Assembly: GCF_000732945.1 (NCBI RefSeq)
Contig: NZ_CP008944.1
Coordinates: forward strand, 2,030,767-2,094,766
DNA: 64,000 nt
Reading direction: 5' to 3'
Origin: Corynebacterium atypicum
Lineage (GTDB): Bacteria > Actinomycetota > Actinomycetes > Mycobacteriales > Mycobacteriaceae
The position numbers were made by a program, and so were the translations under genes. The number at the start of each line of letters is the position of its first letter. Positions within the stretch are counted from its first letter, which is position 1. The notes under the pieces are model-generated. The model had not been told where the DNA came from. It did not search any database and saw only the letters and a program-made list of their open reading frames with translations. Shown here piece by piece: positions 12,671-21,626 of the stretch.

Positions 12671-14017
12671 ATGTCTTCTTCCGCCACGGCCGCCTCGCCC
12701 GGAACACCCGGGCGCTTCCACAGCCTGCGCAACCCCGCCTACCTCCAAAGCTCAGCGACGCTGCTGCTCTTCTTCGCGTCCTGGGGGATCTGGTGGTCCT
12801 TCTTCCAGATCTGGCTGACCAACCCCACCTCCGGGCTCGGCCTTGGCGGCGCCAAAGTTGGCCAGATCTACTCGGTCAACTCGGTGGCCACCCTGCTCAT
12901 CATGTTCGCCTACGGCACCATCCAAGACCGGCTGGCGCTGAAAAAGAACCTGGCCATCTGCACCGCCGTCATCCAGGCCTTGGTCGGCCCCTTCGCCGTG
13001 TGGGTCTACCGGCCGCTGCTAGAGTCGCACTTCGCGGTAGGCCTCACCCTCGGGGCGGTGTTCCTCTCCGCCGGCTTCATGTCCGCGGTGAGCATGCTCG
13101 AGGCACTCAGCGAGAAGTTCTCCCGCGCCTTCAACTTCGAGTACGGCCAGGCGCGCATGTGGGGCTCCTTCGGCTACGCCTGCGTGGCGCTCGCCGCCGG
13201 CTTCCTGTTCAACATCAACCCGGAGCTGAACTTCTGGTTCGGCTCCGTCTTCGGACTGGCCAACCTCTTAGTCCTCGTCTTCTGGCCCACCCCGACCCAC
13301 CGCGCCGACGCCGCCGTGACCGAAGAAGGCGCCCCGAAAGACAAGCCCGGCATCCGGGAGATGCTCGGGCTGCTCAAGCTCAAGGACCTCTGGCTGATCA
13401 TCATCCTGGTGCTGTTCACCTGGACCTTTTACACCGTGTTTGACCAACAGATGTTCCCCGACTTCTACACCGGGCTCTTTGCCACCAAGGAAGCCGGCCA
13501 GGAGGTCTACGGCGTGCTCAACTCGGTACAGGTCTTCCTCGAAGCAATCATGATGGGCCTGGTGCCGATCCTCATGCGCAAGATCGGCGTGCACAACACC
13601 CTGCTGTGCGGGGTGGCCGTGATGTTCATCCGCATCGGCGGCTGCGCGATTCTCCAGGGGCCCGTGGCCATCTCTTTGATCAAACTGCTCCACGCCCCCG
13701 AGGTGCCACTGTGCATCCTGCCGGTCTTCCGCTACTTCACCTTGCACTTCAACCCCGCGCTATCTGCCACGCTCTATATGATCGGCTTCAACATCACCTC
13801 CCAGCTGGGCGTTGTGGTCCTCTCACCCGGGCTGGGGGCCTTGCGCGATTCGATTGGCTACCAGCCGACCTTCCTCATCATCGCCGCCGTGGTGGGACTC
13901 GCCCTCATCTACGGGTGGTTCGCCCTCGAGCGCGATGACCGCGAAGTGCACGGCGAACCCTTCGTCCGCGACAACCAGCGTCCGGCGGCCACCGGCGCCG
14001 ACTCGACCGAAGCCTGA
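12671..14017 (+). CDS. MFS oligosaccharide:H+ symporter (LacY/CscB type)
   Basis: A 448-residue membrane protein of the oligosaccharide:proton symporter branch of the MFS (LacY, RafB, CscB). It has about 12 hydrophobic segments. The branch's N-terminal character is visible in NPAYLQSSATLLLFFASWGI and WWSFFQIWL, with charged helix-turn residues in FEYGQARMWGSFGYA and a TM11-12 region around YMIGFNITSQLGVVVLSPGL. It probably imports sucrose or a related beta-fructoside, because GH32 follows 20 bp later and a LacI repressor sits opposite. The upstream in-frame start at 12635 overlaps promoter-like sequence, so ATG at 12671 is preferred. Sucrose as the substrate is inferred. Confidence 0.88.
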   Translation: MSSSATAASPGTPGRFHSLRNPAYLQSSATLLLFFASWGIWWSFFQIWLTNPTSGLGLGGAKVGQIYSVNSVATLLIMFAYGTIQDRLALKKNLAICTAVIQALVGPFAVWVYRPLLESHFAVGLTLGAVFLSAGFMSAVSMLEALSEKFSRAFNFEYGQARMWGSFGYACVALAAGFLFNINPELNFWFGSVFGLANLLVLVFWPTPTHRADAAVTEEGAPKDKPGIREMLGLLKLKDLWLIIILVLFTWTFYTVFDQQMFPDFYTGLFATKEAGQEVYGVLNSVQVFLEAIMMGLVPILMRKIGVHNTLLCGVAVMFIRIGGCAILQGPVAISLIKLLHAPEVPLCILPVFRYFTLHFNPALSATLYMIGFNITSQLGVVVLSPGLGALRDSIGYQPTFLIIAAVVGLALIYGWFALERDDREVHGEPFVRDNQRPAATGADSTEA

Positions 14018-14037
14018 TCGCAAAGGAGAGAAACGCG

Positions 14038-15570
14038 ATGAACACCCTCGAAGCCAACCTGGACGCCGCCGAGGCCACAAACGCCCAGCTGCGCAAGCAC
14101 CTCAACCCGCGCTGGTACCCCACCTTCCACATCGCCGCGCCGGCCGGCTGGATCAACGACCCCAACGGCCTGAGCTACTTCCAGGGCCGCTACCAGGTGT
14201 TTTTCCAGCACTACCCCGCCGATTCCTCCTGGGGCACCATGCACTGGGGGCACGTGACCAGCCCGGACCTGGTGCACTTCTCGCGCGCACCCATCGCCCT
14301 GGCACCCAGCATCGAGGAGGACCGCGACGGCGTCTTCTCCGGCTCCGCGGTCACCGGGCCGGACGGCAACCTCGAGGTCTTCTACACCGGCCACCGCTGG
14401 CGCAACGGCCGCAACGAGGACGACGGCAACATCCAAGTCCAATGCCGGGCGACCTCCCAAGACGGCGTGCACTTTAGCAAACACGGCACCGTGGTCGAAG
14501 CTCCCGAAGCCCTCGCACACTTCCGCGATCCCAAGGTCTTTTATCACGAAGGCACCTGGTTCATGGTCTTTGGCACCTGCTCCGCAGACAACCGCGGCCA
14601 GGTCCACCTCTACCACTCCGCGGACCTGAAAGACTGGCAGTTCGACCAGGTCATCTTCCAGGATCCCGACCCAAACGTGTTCATGCTCGAGTGCCCGGAC
14701 CTGTTCCCGCTCGCCACCCCGCAAGGCGCCCAACACTGGGTGCTCACCTACTGCCCGATGGGCAAGAAAAAGACCGGCTACCTCTACCGGAACGATCACA
14801 CCGCAGGCTACGTGGTGGGCGACTGGGCGCCGGGGCGCGCGTTTACCGCGCGCACCGAATTCACAATGCAGGACTTTGGCAACGAGTTCTACGCGCCCCA
14901 GTCCTTTGCCACCCCGGACGGCCGGCGCGTCCAGTTTGGGTGGATGGGCAGCTTCACCGTCCCCGCCGCGCCACAGCTCGACGGCGACGGGTGGTTTGGC
15001 CAACTGACCATCCCCCGCGAGCTCACCCTCACCGAAAACCTGCGCCTGGACTCCGCCCCGATCGCCGAGTTCACCGGCCTGCGCGCGCCCGGCCCGGCCG
15101 GCGACCACGCACCGTTCTTCCAGGCTGATTCCATCACCGTCGAGCCCAACCACACCGTCGAGATCGCCGACGACGCCGGCCCCTGCGAGCTGGAGCTCAC
15201 CCTCGACCGCGCCCAGAGCACCGCAGTACGCGCCGGCGTGCTCGTCCACCACACGGCCCCGGGGCGCGGCACCTACATCGCCTGCGACGAGCAGTCCGGA
15301 CGGCTGGTGGTCGATCGGCGCACCACGGGCGGCCCGGACCTGGGCTACCGCGCCGCCGAGCTGAGCGGCGGGAAGCTCCGGCTGCGCATCTTCATCGACC
15401 GCGGCAGCGTCGAGGTCTTTGGCCACGATGAAGGCGGGGCGAGCACGGTGCTGAGCTCCTACTCCTTCCCGGCGGACGGCCCGCGAGCCATCACGCTGCT
15501 CGCGGAGAGCGGCACGGCGGTATTGCGCGACGTCACGGCCTATAGCCTAGACACCATCTGGAGTAAGTGA
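14038..15570 (+). CDS. GH32 beta-fructofuranosidase (sucrose hydrolase)
   Basis: Glycoside hydrolase family 32, 510 residues, intracellular (no signal peptide). All three catalytic motifs are present: WINDPNG (nucleophile Asp) near residue 38, RDP in HFRDPKVFYHEG (transition-state stabiliser) and EC in LECPDLF (acid/base). A C-terminal beta-sandwich ends with FIDRGSVEVFGHDEGG. It would hydrolyse sucrose, or sucrose-6-phosphate, to fructose and glucose. Its partner is a proton symporter rather than a PTS component, so free sucrose is the more likely substrate. AAAGGAG precedes the ATG at 14038, and the gene is co-transcribed with the symporter. Confidence 0.92.
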   Translation: MNTLEANLDAAEATNAQLRKHLNPRWYPTFHIAAPAGWINDPNGLSYFQGRYQVFFQHYPADSSWGTMHWGHVTSPDLVHFSRAPIALAPSIEEDRDGVFSGSAVTGPDGNLEVFYTGHRWRNGRNEDDGNIQVQCRATSQDGVHFSKHGTVVEAPEALAHFRDPKVFYHEGTWFMVFGTCSADNRGQVHLYHSADLKDWQFDQVIFQDPDPNVFMLECPDLFPLATPQGAQHWVLTYCPMGKKKTGYLYRNDHTAGYVVGDWAPGRAFTARTEFTMQDFGNEFYAPQSFATPDGRRVQFGWMGSFTVPAAPQLDGDGWFGQLTIPRELTLTENLRLDSAPIAEFTGLRAPGPAGDHAPFFQADSITVEPNHTVEIADDAGPCELELTLDRAQSTAVRAGVLVHHTAPGRGTYIACDEQSGRLVVDRRTTGGPDLGYRAAELSGGKLRLRIFIDRGSVEVFGHDEGGASTVLSSYSFPADGPRAITLLAESGTAVLRDVTAYSLDTIWSK

Positions 15571-15651
15571 CGCCACACACAGGTCAGATGTCTGGCTTTT
15601 AGGTCACATAAGTTGCACACTTTCCACCTGCCAGGGTTACACTGCCTCGCC

Positions 15652-16161
15652 ATGTGCAATTACTTCGCAGTATCCACGCTCCGGGAACTAAGCTCCCTGG
15701 AGCTGCACCAGCTGTACAAGCTGCGCGTCGACGTCTTCGTCCACGAGCAGGGCACGGCCTACGCCGAAATCGATAACGTCGACGCCCTCGACTCCACCCT
15801 GCACGTCCTCGCCTGGACGCAAGACTCGGCCACGTCCACGCCGCAGCTCGTCGGCTGCGCGCGCGTCTACCCCGCCGACGACGGCACCATCCGCCTCGGC
15901 CGCCTCGCCGTGGCCAAGCAGCACCGCGGCACCGGGCTCGGCACCCAGATCCTCCTGCAGGCGCTGCGGCTGATCCAAGAGCGCTTCGCCGCCGGCGCCA
16001 CCATCCACGCCCAAGCCCACCTGGCCGAGTTCTACGCCAGCTTCGGGTTCACCGCCGCCGGCGAGCAATTCGAAGACACCGGAATATCACACCTGCCCAT
16101 GCAGATCAGTGCCGCAGACATAACCGAGCTGCTAGCCGGCCGGCAGATGCTCGCCGCCTAA
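15652..16161 (+). CDS. GNAT-family N-acetyltransferase (ElaA-like)
   Basis: An acyl-CoA-dependent acetyltransferase of 169 residues. The ElaA signature LHQLYKLRVDVFVHEQ is near the N-terminus, and the acetyl-CoA loop is in LAVAKQHRGTGLGTQILLQA. The substrate is unknown. ATG at 15652 fits the family start; the upstream TTG at 15613 would put promoter-like sequence (TTGCAC at 15613, TACACT at 15638) inside the gene. The last 4 nt overlap the convergent purT. Confidence 0.85.
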   Translation: MCNYFAVSTLRELSSLELHQLYKLRVDVFVHEQGTAYAEIDNVDALDSTLHVLAWTQDSATSTPQLVGCARVYPADDGTIRLGRLAVAKQHRGTGLGTQILLQALRLIQERFAAGATIHAQAHLAEFYASFGFTAAGEQFEDTGISHLPMQISAADITELLAGRQMLAA

Positions 16162-17399
16162 GCGCCCGACGCCTCCGAGCCGCGCTGGCCGCCGGCCGGA
16201 ACCAGCCGGATAGCCTCCGCGCCAGCGCGCGCCCGGTCCAACGCCGTAGCGATGTTCTCCGCGGTCGAGAGCACCACGCCCATCACGCGGCCCACGCTCG
16301 CACCCCGCTTGCCAAAAAGCTCCACGGTCGTCTCCGGCTGCTCCATGGCGCCCGCCAGGCCCCGATAAGCCACCGCATCCGACGCGACGTCAGAAATGAT
16401 CGCGCTCGACGCCCCCGGAGAGACCAACGTGGCATCGATCGGATAACCCAAAATAGCCCGAGCTTGCAGGTCAAACTGGGAGAAACGCTGAGTGACCATG
16501 GTGACCAAACCCGTATCGTGAGGGCGCGGAACCACCTCAGAAAAGTAAACATCCTCGCCCTCAACGAAGAGGCGCACGTTAAACACCCCGCGCCCGCCCA
16601 GCGCCCCCGTCACTCGAGCCGCAACAGAACGCGCGCTACCCAAGGCGGCCTCGCTCACCCGCATCGGCTGCCACGACTCCGCGAAATGCCCATGGCGGTA
16701 CAAGTGCCCCAGCGGCTCGCAGAACCACGTAGCCAACCGGCCCGTCTCCGGATCAATCGACCGCACCGCAATGATGGTGATCTCGGCATCAAAATCAACC
16801 AGCCGCTCCACGATCACCCGCGTCTTCTCCTCCCCCTCGCACAGGTGCGCCCAGGCCGGCTCCACGTCATCCGCAGAATCGATGCGGTACAACGACTTCG
16901 CCTGCGGCCCCTCCACATTCGGCTTAGCCACACACGGGTAACCCACCGCGCCCACGGCCAGCTCAAACTCAGTGAAATCCGACGCAAACTCGAACGGCAT
17001 CGTCGGCAACCCCAGCTCCTCCGAGGCCATCCGCCGCAAGCCCTCCCGATTCGTGGCCAAGCGCACCGCCTTCGAGCTAGGAACCACCGTCGCCGCCCCC
17101 GCGGCCTCGGCGGCCTCCAACACGTCGACCGCGATCGACTCGATCTCCGGGATAATAAAGTCCGGCTCCACCTTGCGAATCAACGCCGTCACCGCCCGCG
17201 GGTCGGTCACATCCACCACGTGCGCCACGTGGGCGACCTGCTGAGCAGGCGCCCCCGCACGCCAGTCCACCGCATGGACCTCCAGGCCCAAACGGTGGAA
17301 GGAGATCGCCAGTTCCTTGCTCAGCTCCCCCGATCCCAAAAGCATCACGCGGGTGGCGCTGGCAGTCAGCGGGGTGCCAATCGGCGCAGGTTCGGTCAT
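16158..17399 (-). CDS. purT: Formate-dependent GAR transformylase PurT
   Basis: An ATP-grasp enzyme that formylates glycinamide ribonucleotide with formate and ATP in purine synthesis, in place of the folate-dependent PurN. It has 413 residues, about 20 more than E. coli PurT. Visible: the N-terminal loop VMLLGSGELSKELAI, the ATP-grasp region YPCVAKPNVEGPQAKS, and the metal/substrate loop YFSEVVPRPHDTGLVT. It lies 72 bp downstream of purA on the same strand, so the two purine genes may be co-expressed. Confidence 0.95.
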   Translation of the reverse strand: MTEPAPIGTPLTASATRVMLLGSGELSKELAISFHRLGLEVHAVDWRAGAPAQQVAHVAHVVDVTDPRAVTALIRKVEPDFIIPEIESIAVDVLEAAEAAGAATVVPSSKAVRLATNREGLRRMASEELGLPTMPFEFASDFTEFELAVGAVGYPCVAKPNVEGPQAKSLYRIDSADDVEPAWAHLCEGEEKTRVIVERLVDFDAEITIIAVRSIDPETGRLATWFCEPLGHLYRHGHFAESWQPMRVSEAALGSARSVAARVTGALGGRGVFNVRLFVEGEDVYFSEVVPRPHDTGLVTMVTQRFSQFDLQARAILGYPIDATLVSPGASSAIISDVASDAVAYRGLAGAMEQPETTVELFGKRGASVGRVMGVVLSTAENIATALDRARAGAEAIRLVPAGGQRGSEASGA

Positions 17400-17471
17400 G
17401 TGCGCAAGTCTAGCCGTCCGCCGCCACCGCCCCGGAAGGCCGCCCGACCCCGCCGGGCACCCTCGCCAGAG

Positions 17472-18761
17472 CTAGTCAGCCAGGACGTCGTGAAGCACGA
17501 TCGTCTGATCCCGGTTCGGGCCCACGCCCACATAAGAAATGCGGCAGCCCGAAAGCTCCTCGAGGCGACGCAAATAATCCTGGGCGCGCTGGGGCAGCTC
17601 ATCAAACGTACGGCAACCCGTGATGTCCTCATCCCACGCCGGCATAGTCTCATAGATCGGCTCCGCGTGGTGGAAGTCCGACTGCGTCAGCGGCATCTCA
17701 TCGAACCGCTCGCCGTCAACGTCGTAAGCCACGCAAATCGGGATCTCCCCGATGCCGGTGAGCACGTCCAGCTTGGTCACAAACAAATCAGTAAACCCGT
17801 TGACTCGGGTCGCATACCGAGCCACCACCGAGTCATACCAGCCGCAGCGGCGCTTGCGTCCGGTATTCACACCCACCTCGCCGCCGGTGGTCTGCAGATA
17901 CTCGCCCCACTTATCAAAAAGCTCCGTGGGGAACGGACCCGCGCCCACGCGCGTCGTGTACGCCTTAATGATGCCCATCGAGCTCGTAAGCCGCGTGGGC
18001 CCGATGCCCGAGCCCACACACGCCCCGCCTGCCGTCGGGTTCGACGACGTGACAAACGGGTAGGTGCCGTGATCGACATCCAGCATCGTAGCCTGGCCGC
18101 CCTCCATCAGGACCGACTTGCCCTCATCCAACGCCTTGTTGAGCTCGTACTCCGTCTCGATGACCATCGGCCGCAACCGGTCCGCGTAGCTCAGGAAGTA
18201 CTGCACGATCTCCTCGGCGTCGATAGCGCGCCGGTTGTACAGCTTGACCAACGTCTGGTTCTTCACGTCCAAAGCGGAGGTGATCTTCTGCCGCAGGATC
18301 GACTCATCAAAGACGTCCTGCACGCGCAGCCCAACCCGCGAGACCTTATCCGCGTAGGTGGGGCCGATCCCGCGCCCGGTCGTCCCGATGGCCCTCTTAC
18401 CCAAAAACCTCTCTTGCACCCGGTCGAGTACCTGGTGATACGGGGCCACCAGGTGAGCGTTAGCGGAAATCTTCAGCCGTGAAGCGTCCGCGCCGCGGGC
18501 CTCCAGGCCGTCGATCTCCTCGAAAAGCGCCTCCAAGTTGATGACCGTCCCGTTGCCCAGGATCGGGGTCGCGTTCTCCGAGAGTACCCCGGCCGGCAGC
18601 AACTTGAGCTGGTACTTCTCACCGTTCACCACCACGGTGTGGCCGGCATTATTGCCACCATTCGGCTTCACCACGTAGTCCACCTGGCCGCCCAGGATAT
18701 CGGTGGCCTTGCCTTTGCCTTCGTCGCCCCACTGGGCGCCGACAATCACGATCGCTGCCAT
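17472..18761 (-). CDS. purA: Adenylosuccinate synthetase
   Basis: Catalyses GTP-dependent condensation of IMP and aspartate, the first committed step to AMP. The 429 residues match the family. Motifs: the P-loop-like [27 protein letters not shown] with the catalytic His, [14 protein letters not shown], and the C-terminal nucleotide site [11 protein letters not shown]. The ATG at 18761 begins [12 protein letters not shown], as expected. It is divergent to a conserved hypothetical gene, as in other corynebacteria. Confidence 0.97.
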   Translation of the reverse strand: MAAIVIVGAQWGDEGKGKATDILGGQVDYVVKPNGGNNAGHTVVVNGEKYQLKLLPAGVLSENATPILGNGTVINLEALFEEIDGLEARGADASRLKISANAHLVAPYHQVLDRVQERFLGKRAIGTTGRGIGPTYADKVSRVGLRVQDVFDESILRQKITSALDVKNQTLVKLYNRRAIDAEEIVQYFLSYADRLRPMVIETEYELNKALDEGKSVLMEGGQATMLDVDHGTYPFVTSSNPTAGGACVGSGIGPTRLTSSMGIIKAYTTRVGAGPFPTELFDKWGEYLQTTGGEVGVNTGRKRRCGWYDSVVARYATRVNGFTDLFVTKLDVLTGIGEIPICVAYDVDGERFDEMPLTQSDFHHAEPIYETMPAWDEDITGCRTFDELPQRAQDYLRRLEELSGCRISYVGVGPNRDQTIVLHDVLAD

Positions 18762-18929
18762 GGCGGTATGAGCCTCACGTTTCTGGTGTTCGCTTTATCT
18801 TCGCTTGTGCTGCGATACGCGCTGAACCTGGCCGGCGGCGTATCGCCGCGGCGCCGTTCGACCAAACGCGCCCGCAAAGAAAGGGGCCGGCCGAAAACCC
18901 GGCGTGCCAGGGCCTTAGTCTACCCGCCG

Positions 18930-18935
18930 TAGAAT
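18930..18935 (+). promoter_or_regulatory. -10 element for a probable leaderless transcript
   Basis: TAGAAT ends 7 nt before the ATG at 18943, so transcription should begin at or next to the start codon. There is no ribosome binding site. Leaderless mRNAs are common in Corynebacterium. Confidence 0.5.
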
Positions 18936-18942
18936 AGCGGCC

Positions 18943-19854
18943 ATGCGTGTGCTCATCCTGCGCTGCGGCGCGGCAGCCAATGCCCTCGATCTGCGCCTGG
19001 ACCAGCTTGGAGCAGGGGCGGCGGCTGAGCTCAGCACCGTGCAGCTCGACCTCGCACCGAGCCGACGCGACCTGCGTTTCTTAGACTCCGCCGCGGCAGC
19101 AGCCCTGCCCGAGGACCCCACGCCGAGCCTCGACGAGATCGCCGCGCAACCCGACGTCGCCCATCTCGGAGCACCCCAGCCAGCCCCGCAGGAGCCATAC
19201 CTGCGCCAGCGGCTCCGAGTGGTGGTCGTGGGCACAGACGCCTCACTTTCTGCAGTGCTCACCCGCGCCATGCGCGCCGACTACCTCTGGGCGGAGTTCG
19301 CCTTCGTGCCCGTCGAGCCCACACCGGCTGCCGCCAACTGGGGGATACCGATCGGCCGGGCTGCGCTGCCGCTGGCGCTGCACGGGGAGGTTCGTCCGGC
19401 GCCGCTGATCCGCTCTGACCGGGGCATTGCCGTAGCGGGATCCGCGCTTATTGAAGAGGCCGACGGGCGCGAGTTTATCGGCGAGATCGTTGTAGACGAC
19501 GCGACGATCCTGTTCCGCCGGGGCGACAACGCCGCGCCCGCTGGCGGCTCGGCGGCGCCCCGCACGGGGGCGTTTGGCGCTCGGCTCGTGCCCATGCCGA
19601 CTGCCCCGGGCATCGCGGCGGCACCCTTGACCACGCCCGCGCGCCCTCCGGAAGGCGGCAGCCTGCGTGCGCGCTGGCTGCGGGCAACGAGAGCGTATGG
19701 CCAGGTAGACGAGGCTGGTCTGGCGACGGGGCGCGCGGTTCAGGCAGGAGGGCGCGGCATACTCATTACTATCGACGCCGTCCCCGCCCCCCGTCCCGTC
19801 AAGCGCGCGACGTTCTACCGGCACCTGCGCGACCTGCAAATCGTGCGCCCCTAG
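18943..19854 (+). CDS. Conserved hypothetical protein next to purA
   Basis: A 303-residue protein without signal peptide or membrane segment. The N-terminal MRVLILRCGAAANALDLRL and a later strand-loop LRVVVVGTDASLSAVLTRAM look like nucleotide-binding alpha/beta structure, reminiscent of diacylglycerol/NAD-kinase-like proteins, but no diagnostic motif was recognised. The C-terminal 40 residues (KRATFYRHLRDLQIV) are basic. A gene of this kind sits opposite purA in other corynebacteria. The function is unknown. The start is supported by the -10 element 7 nt upstream. Confidence 0.75.
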   Translation: MRVLILRCGAAANALDLRLDQLGAGAAAELSTVQLDLAPSRRDLRFLDSAAAAALPEDPTPSLDEIAAQPDVAHLGAPQPAPQEPYLRQRLRVVVVGTDASLSAVLTRAMRADYLWAEFAFVPVEPTPAAANWGIPIGRAALPLALHGEVRPAPLIRSDRGIAVAGSALIEEADGREFIGEIVVDDATILFRRGDNAAPAGGSAAPRTGAFGARLVPMPTAPGIAAAPLTTPARPPEGGSLRARWLRATRAYGQVDEAGLATGRAVQAGGRGILITIDAVPAPRPVKRATFYRHLRDLQIVRP

Positions 19855-19910
19855 CCGCGCCGTCGTGCGCCTAGCCCCGTCGTCGTGCGCCTAGCTGCGC
19901 CGTCGTACGC
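19841..19910. repeat. Tandem 20-bp repeat of the preceding gene's 3' end
   Basis: The octamer TCGTGCGC (last copy TCGTACGC) starts at 19841, 19863, 19883 and 19903. The last three are exactly 20 bp apart, and each complete unit contains CTAG. The first unit holds the stop codon of the upstream gene, so the array looks like duplicated copies of that gene end. Confidence 0.6.
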
Positions 19911-19918
19911 ACCCCGAA

Positions 19919-20011
19919 TTACGCGTCGCCCTGCGGCTGCCTGACCTCCTGCATAGCTTTTTCATTGCGCGCTTTCCGGCGCGCAATCGCAGGCGGTGTC
20001 ACGGAGGTCGA
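19919..20011 (-). CDS. Possible 30-residue basic peptide
   Basis: ATG at 20011 is preceded by a G-rich TTAGGGGG. It opens a short Lys/Arg-rich frame (IARRKARNEKAMQEVR) ending at 19919. No family was recognised. The first codons overlap one arm of the 19997-20085 inverted repeat. It may be a chance frame in a decayed region. Confidence 0.25.
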   Translation of the reverse strand, partial: STSVTPPAIARRKARNEKAMQEVRQPQGDA

Positions 20012-20085
20012 CATAGTTGGCCCCCTAATTCGCGTTTTCCCAGGTCGCTTTTCTTGTTCGCACGACGGTGTCGACCTCTGTGACA
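19997..20085. repeat. Imperfect 17-bp inverted repeat
   Basis: TGTCACGGAGGTCGACA at 19997-20013 pairs with the complement of 20069-20085, with one mismatch and a 55-bp spacer. It resembles the ends of a small mobile or excised element, or a regulatory pair. No transposase is present. Confidence 0.4.
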
Positions 20086-20219
20086 GTTCCGAGGGCGCTA
20101 GGGCCCGTTGGCGAAGCGATCGCAGCAGGAAAGCCCAAGGGCGCAGGGCGCGCTCCAGGGCTTGTCTGGGGATCTTCACCTCGAAGGGGCTCGAGACCGA
20201 AGGCTTGGGCCGTTCATTG

Positions 20220-20465
20220 TTAGAGGAACGGGATCATGGCCATGATCTCGGGCGGGAGGGTGATGAAGCCCAGGTTGAAGGCCGCGAAGAAGGCCGCAAT
20301 CAAGGCAACGACTCCGCCAATCACGCCACCGAGCAAGCCAGAGCCGACGTTCTTGCCCACATCGGAATTATCGTTGTCCCCATCCTCGCCCGGCTTGGGC
20401 TTGTTGGGACTCGACGTCGTGGTTTCGACCGTCTACGTTTCGACTGTCGTCTTTACGGCCCTCAT
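20220..20465 (-). pseudogene. Remnant of a surface protein C-terminal anchor
   Basis: Starting one codon after the dehydrogenase stop, the reverse strand reads 10 codons (ATG at 20465, ending TTVET), an amber codon at 20433-20435, then 70 further codons to a TAA at 20220. The readable part is a Thr-rich stalk (TVETTTSSPN), a Pro/Lys/Asp linker (KPKPGEDGDNDNSD) and a Gly/Ala hydrophobic anchor (NVGSGLLGGVIGGVVALIAA, then FFAAFNLGF). Corynebacterial cell-envelope proteins without LPXTG end in this way. The rest of the gene is missing. The stretch between 20085 and 20220 holds nothing recognisable. Confidence 0.6.
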
Positions 20466-21626
20466 TTAGTCCCGGTGCCACACGTCGCGCGTCCACACCT
20501 TCGCACGGACATCAGACAACTGCGGCGAGGTCCGATTGCACAGGATGATATCCGCCTGAGACTTAAACTCACGCAGATCATCGACCATTTCACAACCGGC
20601 AACTGCGCCTTGATACCCCGGGTCAAAGACGATGACCCGCACCCCACCTTGCCTTATCCGAGCAATCACGTCCAATACCGAGGACGACCGAGCGTTATCC
20701 GAGCCCGCCTTCATGGCCAGCTTAAACACGCCCACGCACTGCAGATTTTCCGCCAGCACTGCATCTGCAATAAACCTCTTGCGCAGGCGATTCGACTCAA
20801 CGATGGCCGCCATCAGCGACTGCGGCACGTCACTGTAGTTGGCTAGCAGCTGCCGAGTGTCCTTTGGCAGGCAGTAACCGCCGTAGCCGAAGCTGGGATT
20901 GTTGTAGTAATCGCCGATACGCGGATCCAAGCTGACCCCACGGATGATCCCCGCCGCGTCCAGCCCCTGTTTCATGGCGAAGGTGTCCAGCTCGTTGAAA
21001 AACGCCACCCGCATCGCCAGGTAGGTGTTAGAAAAGAGCTTCACTGCCTCAGCCTCTGTCGCGGCGCACTCCACCAGCGGGCAGTCCACTTCGGCTGCAG
21101 CGACCAGGAGCCGACCAAACCTAGGGCCGGCTGGGGTCTCCGCCGAGACGATCACCCGGGCCGGCCTCAGGTTATCGGCCAGCGCATGCCCTTCACGCAG
21201 GAATTCCGGCGAAAAGTGGATCTCAAGATTCGGGTACCGGTGCCGCATCCTCTCAGTAAAACCCACCGGCACGGTCGATTTGATAATCACAGCAGTCTGC
21301 GGGCTGATCCGATCAACCTGAGCCAGCACCTGCTCGACAGAGGAGGTATCAAAGCAGTTCGTCTCCTCGTCGTAATTCGTCGGAGTAGCGATCACCGCGT
21401 AGTCGCTGCCCATAAGCACCCCGTGCGGTGCGGTCGCCACCGTCACCGGCCAGTGGCCATCGGCTAGGGCTGACTCGATCTGCTGATCAGCAAACGGGCT
21501 TTCCCCCCGAGCTATTTGTTCGACGCGCTCTCGATCGAGATCGACCGCGCTGACCTCATGGTCGCGGGCCAGTAACAGGGCGTTAGCAAGGCCGACATAG
21601 CCCAACCCAAATACCGTGATCTTCAT
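20466..21626 (-). CDS. ugd: UDP-glucose 6-dehydrogenase
   Basis: Oxidises UDP-glucose to UDP-glucuronate with two NAD+, supplying sugar for envelope or capsule polysaccharide. It has 386 residues. The NAD loop GLGYVGLANALLLARDHEV is at the start; also present are IIKSTVPVGFT, FSPEFLREG and the catalytic cysteine in FGYGGYCLPKDT. The ATG at 21626 begins MKITVFGLGYVG; the longer frame to 21695 adds residues without family support. No glycosyltransferase neighbours are present. The following sequence is a surface-protein remnant, so the locus has been rearranged. Confidence 0.93.
   Translation of the reverse strand: MKITVFGLGYVGLANALLLARDHEVSAVDLDRERVEQIARGESPFADQQIESALADGHWPVTVATAPHGVLMGSDYAVIATPTNYDEETNCFDTSSVEQVLAQVDRISPQTAVIIKSTVPVGFTERMRHRYPNLEIHFSPEFLREGHALADNLRPARVIVSAETPAGPRFGRLLVAAAEVDCPLVECAATEAEAVKLFSNTYLAMRVAFFNELDTFAMKQGLDAAGIIRGVSLDPRIGDYYNNPSFGYGGYCLPKDTRQLLANYSDVPQSLMAAIVESNRLRKRFIADAVLAENLQCVGVFKLAMKAGSDNARSSSVLDVIARIRQGGVRVIVFDPGYQGAVAGCEMVDDLREFKSQADIILCNRTSPQLSDVRAKVWTRDVWHRD

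Noticed and set aside
16464..18482. 672-codon forward frame across purT and purA
   Set aside because: It spans two convincing genes on the other strand and has Arg/His-rich noise composition.
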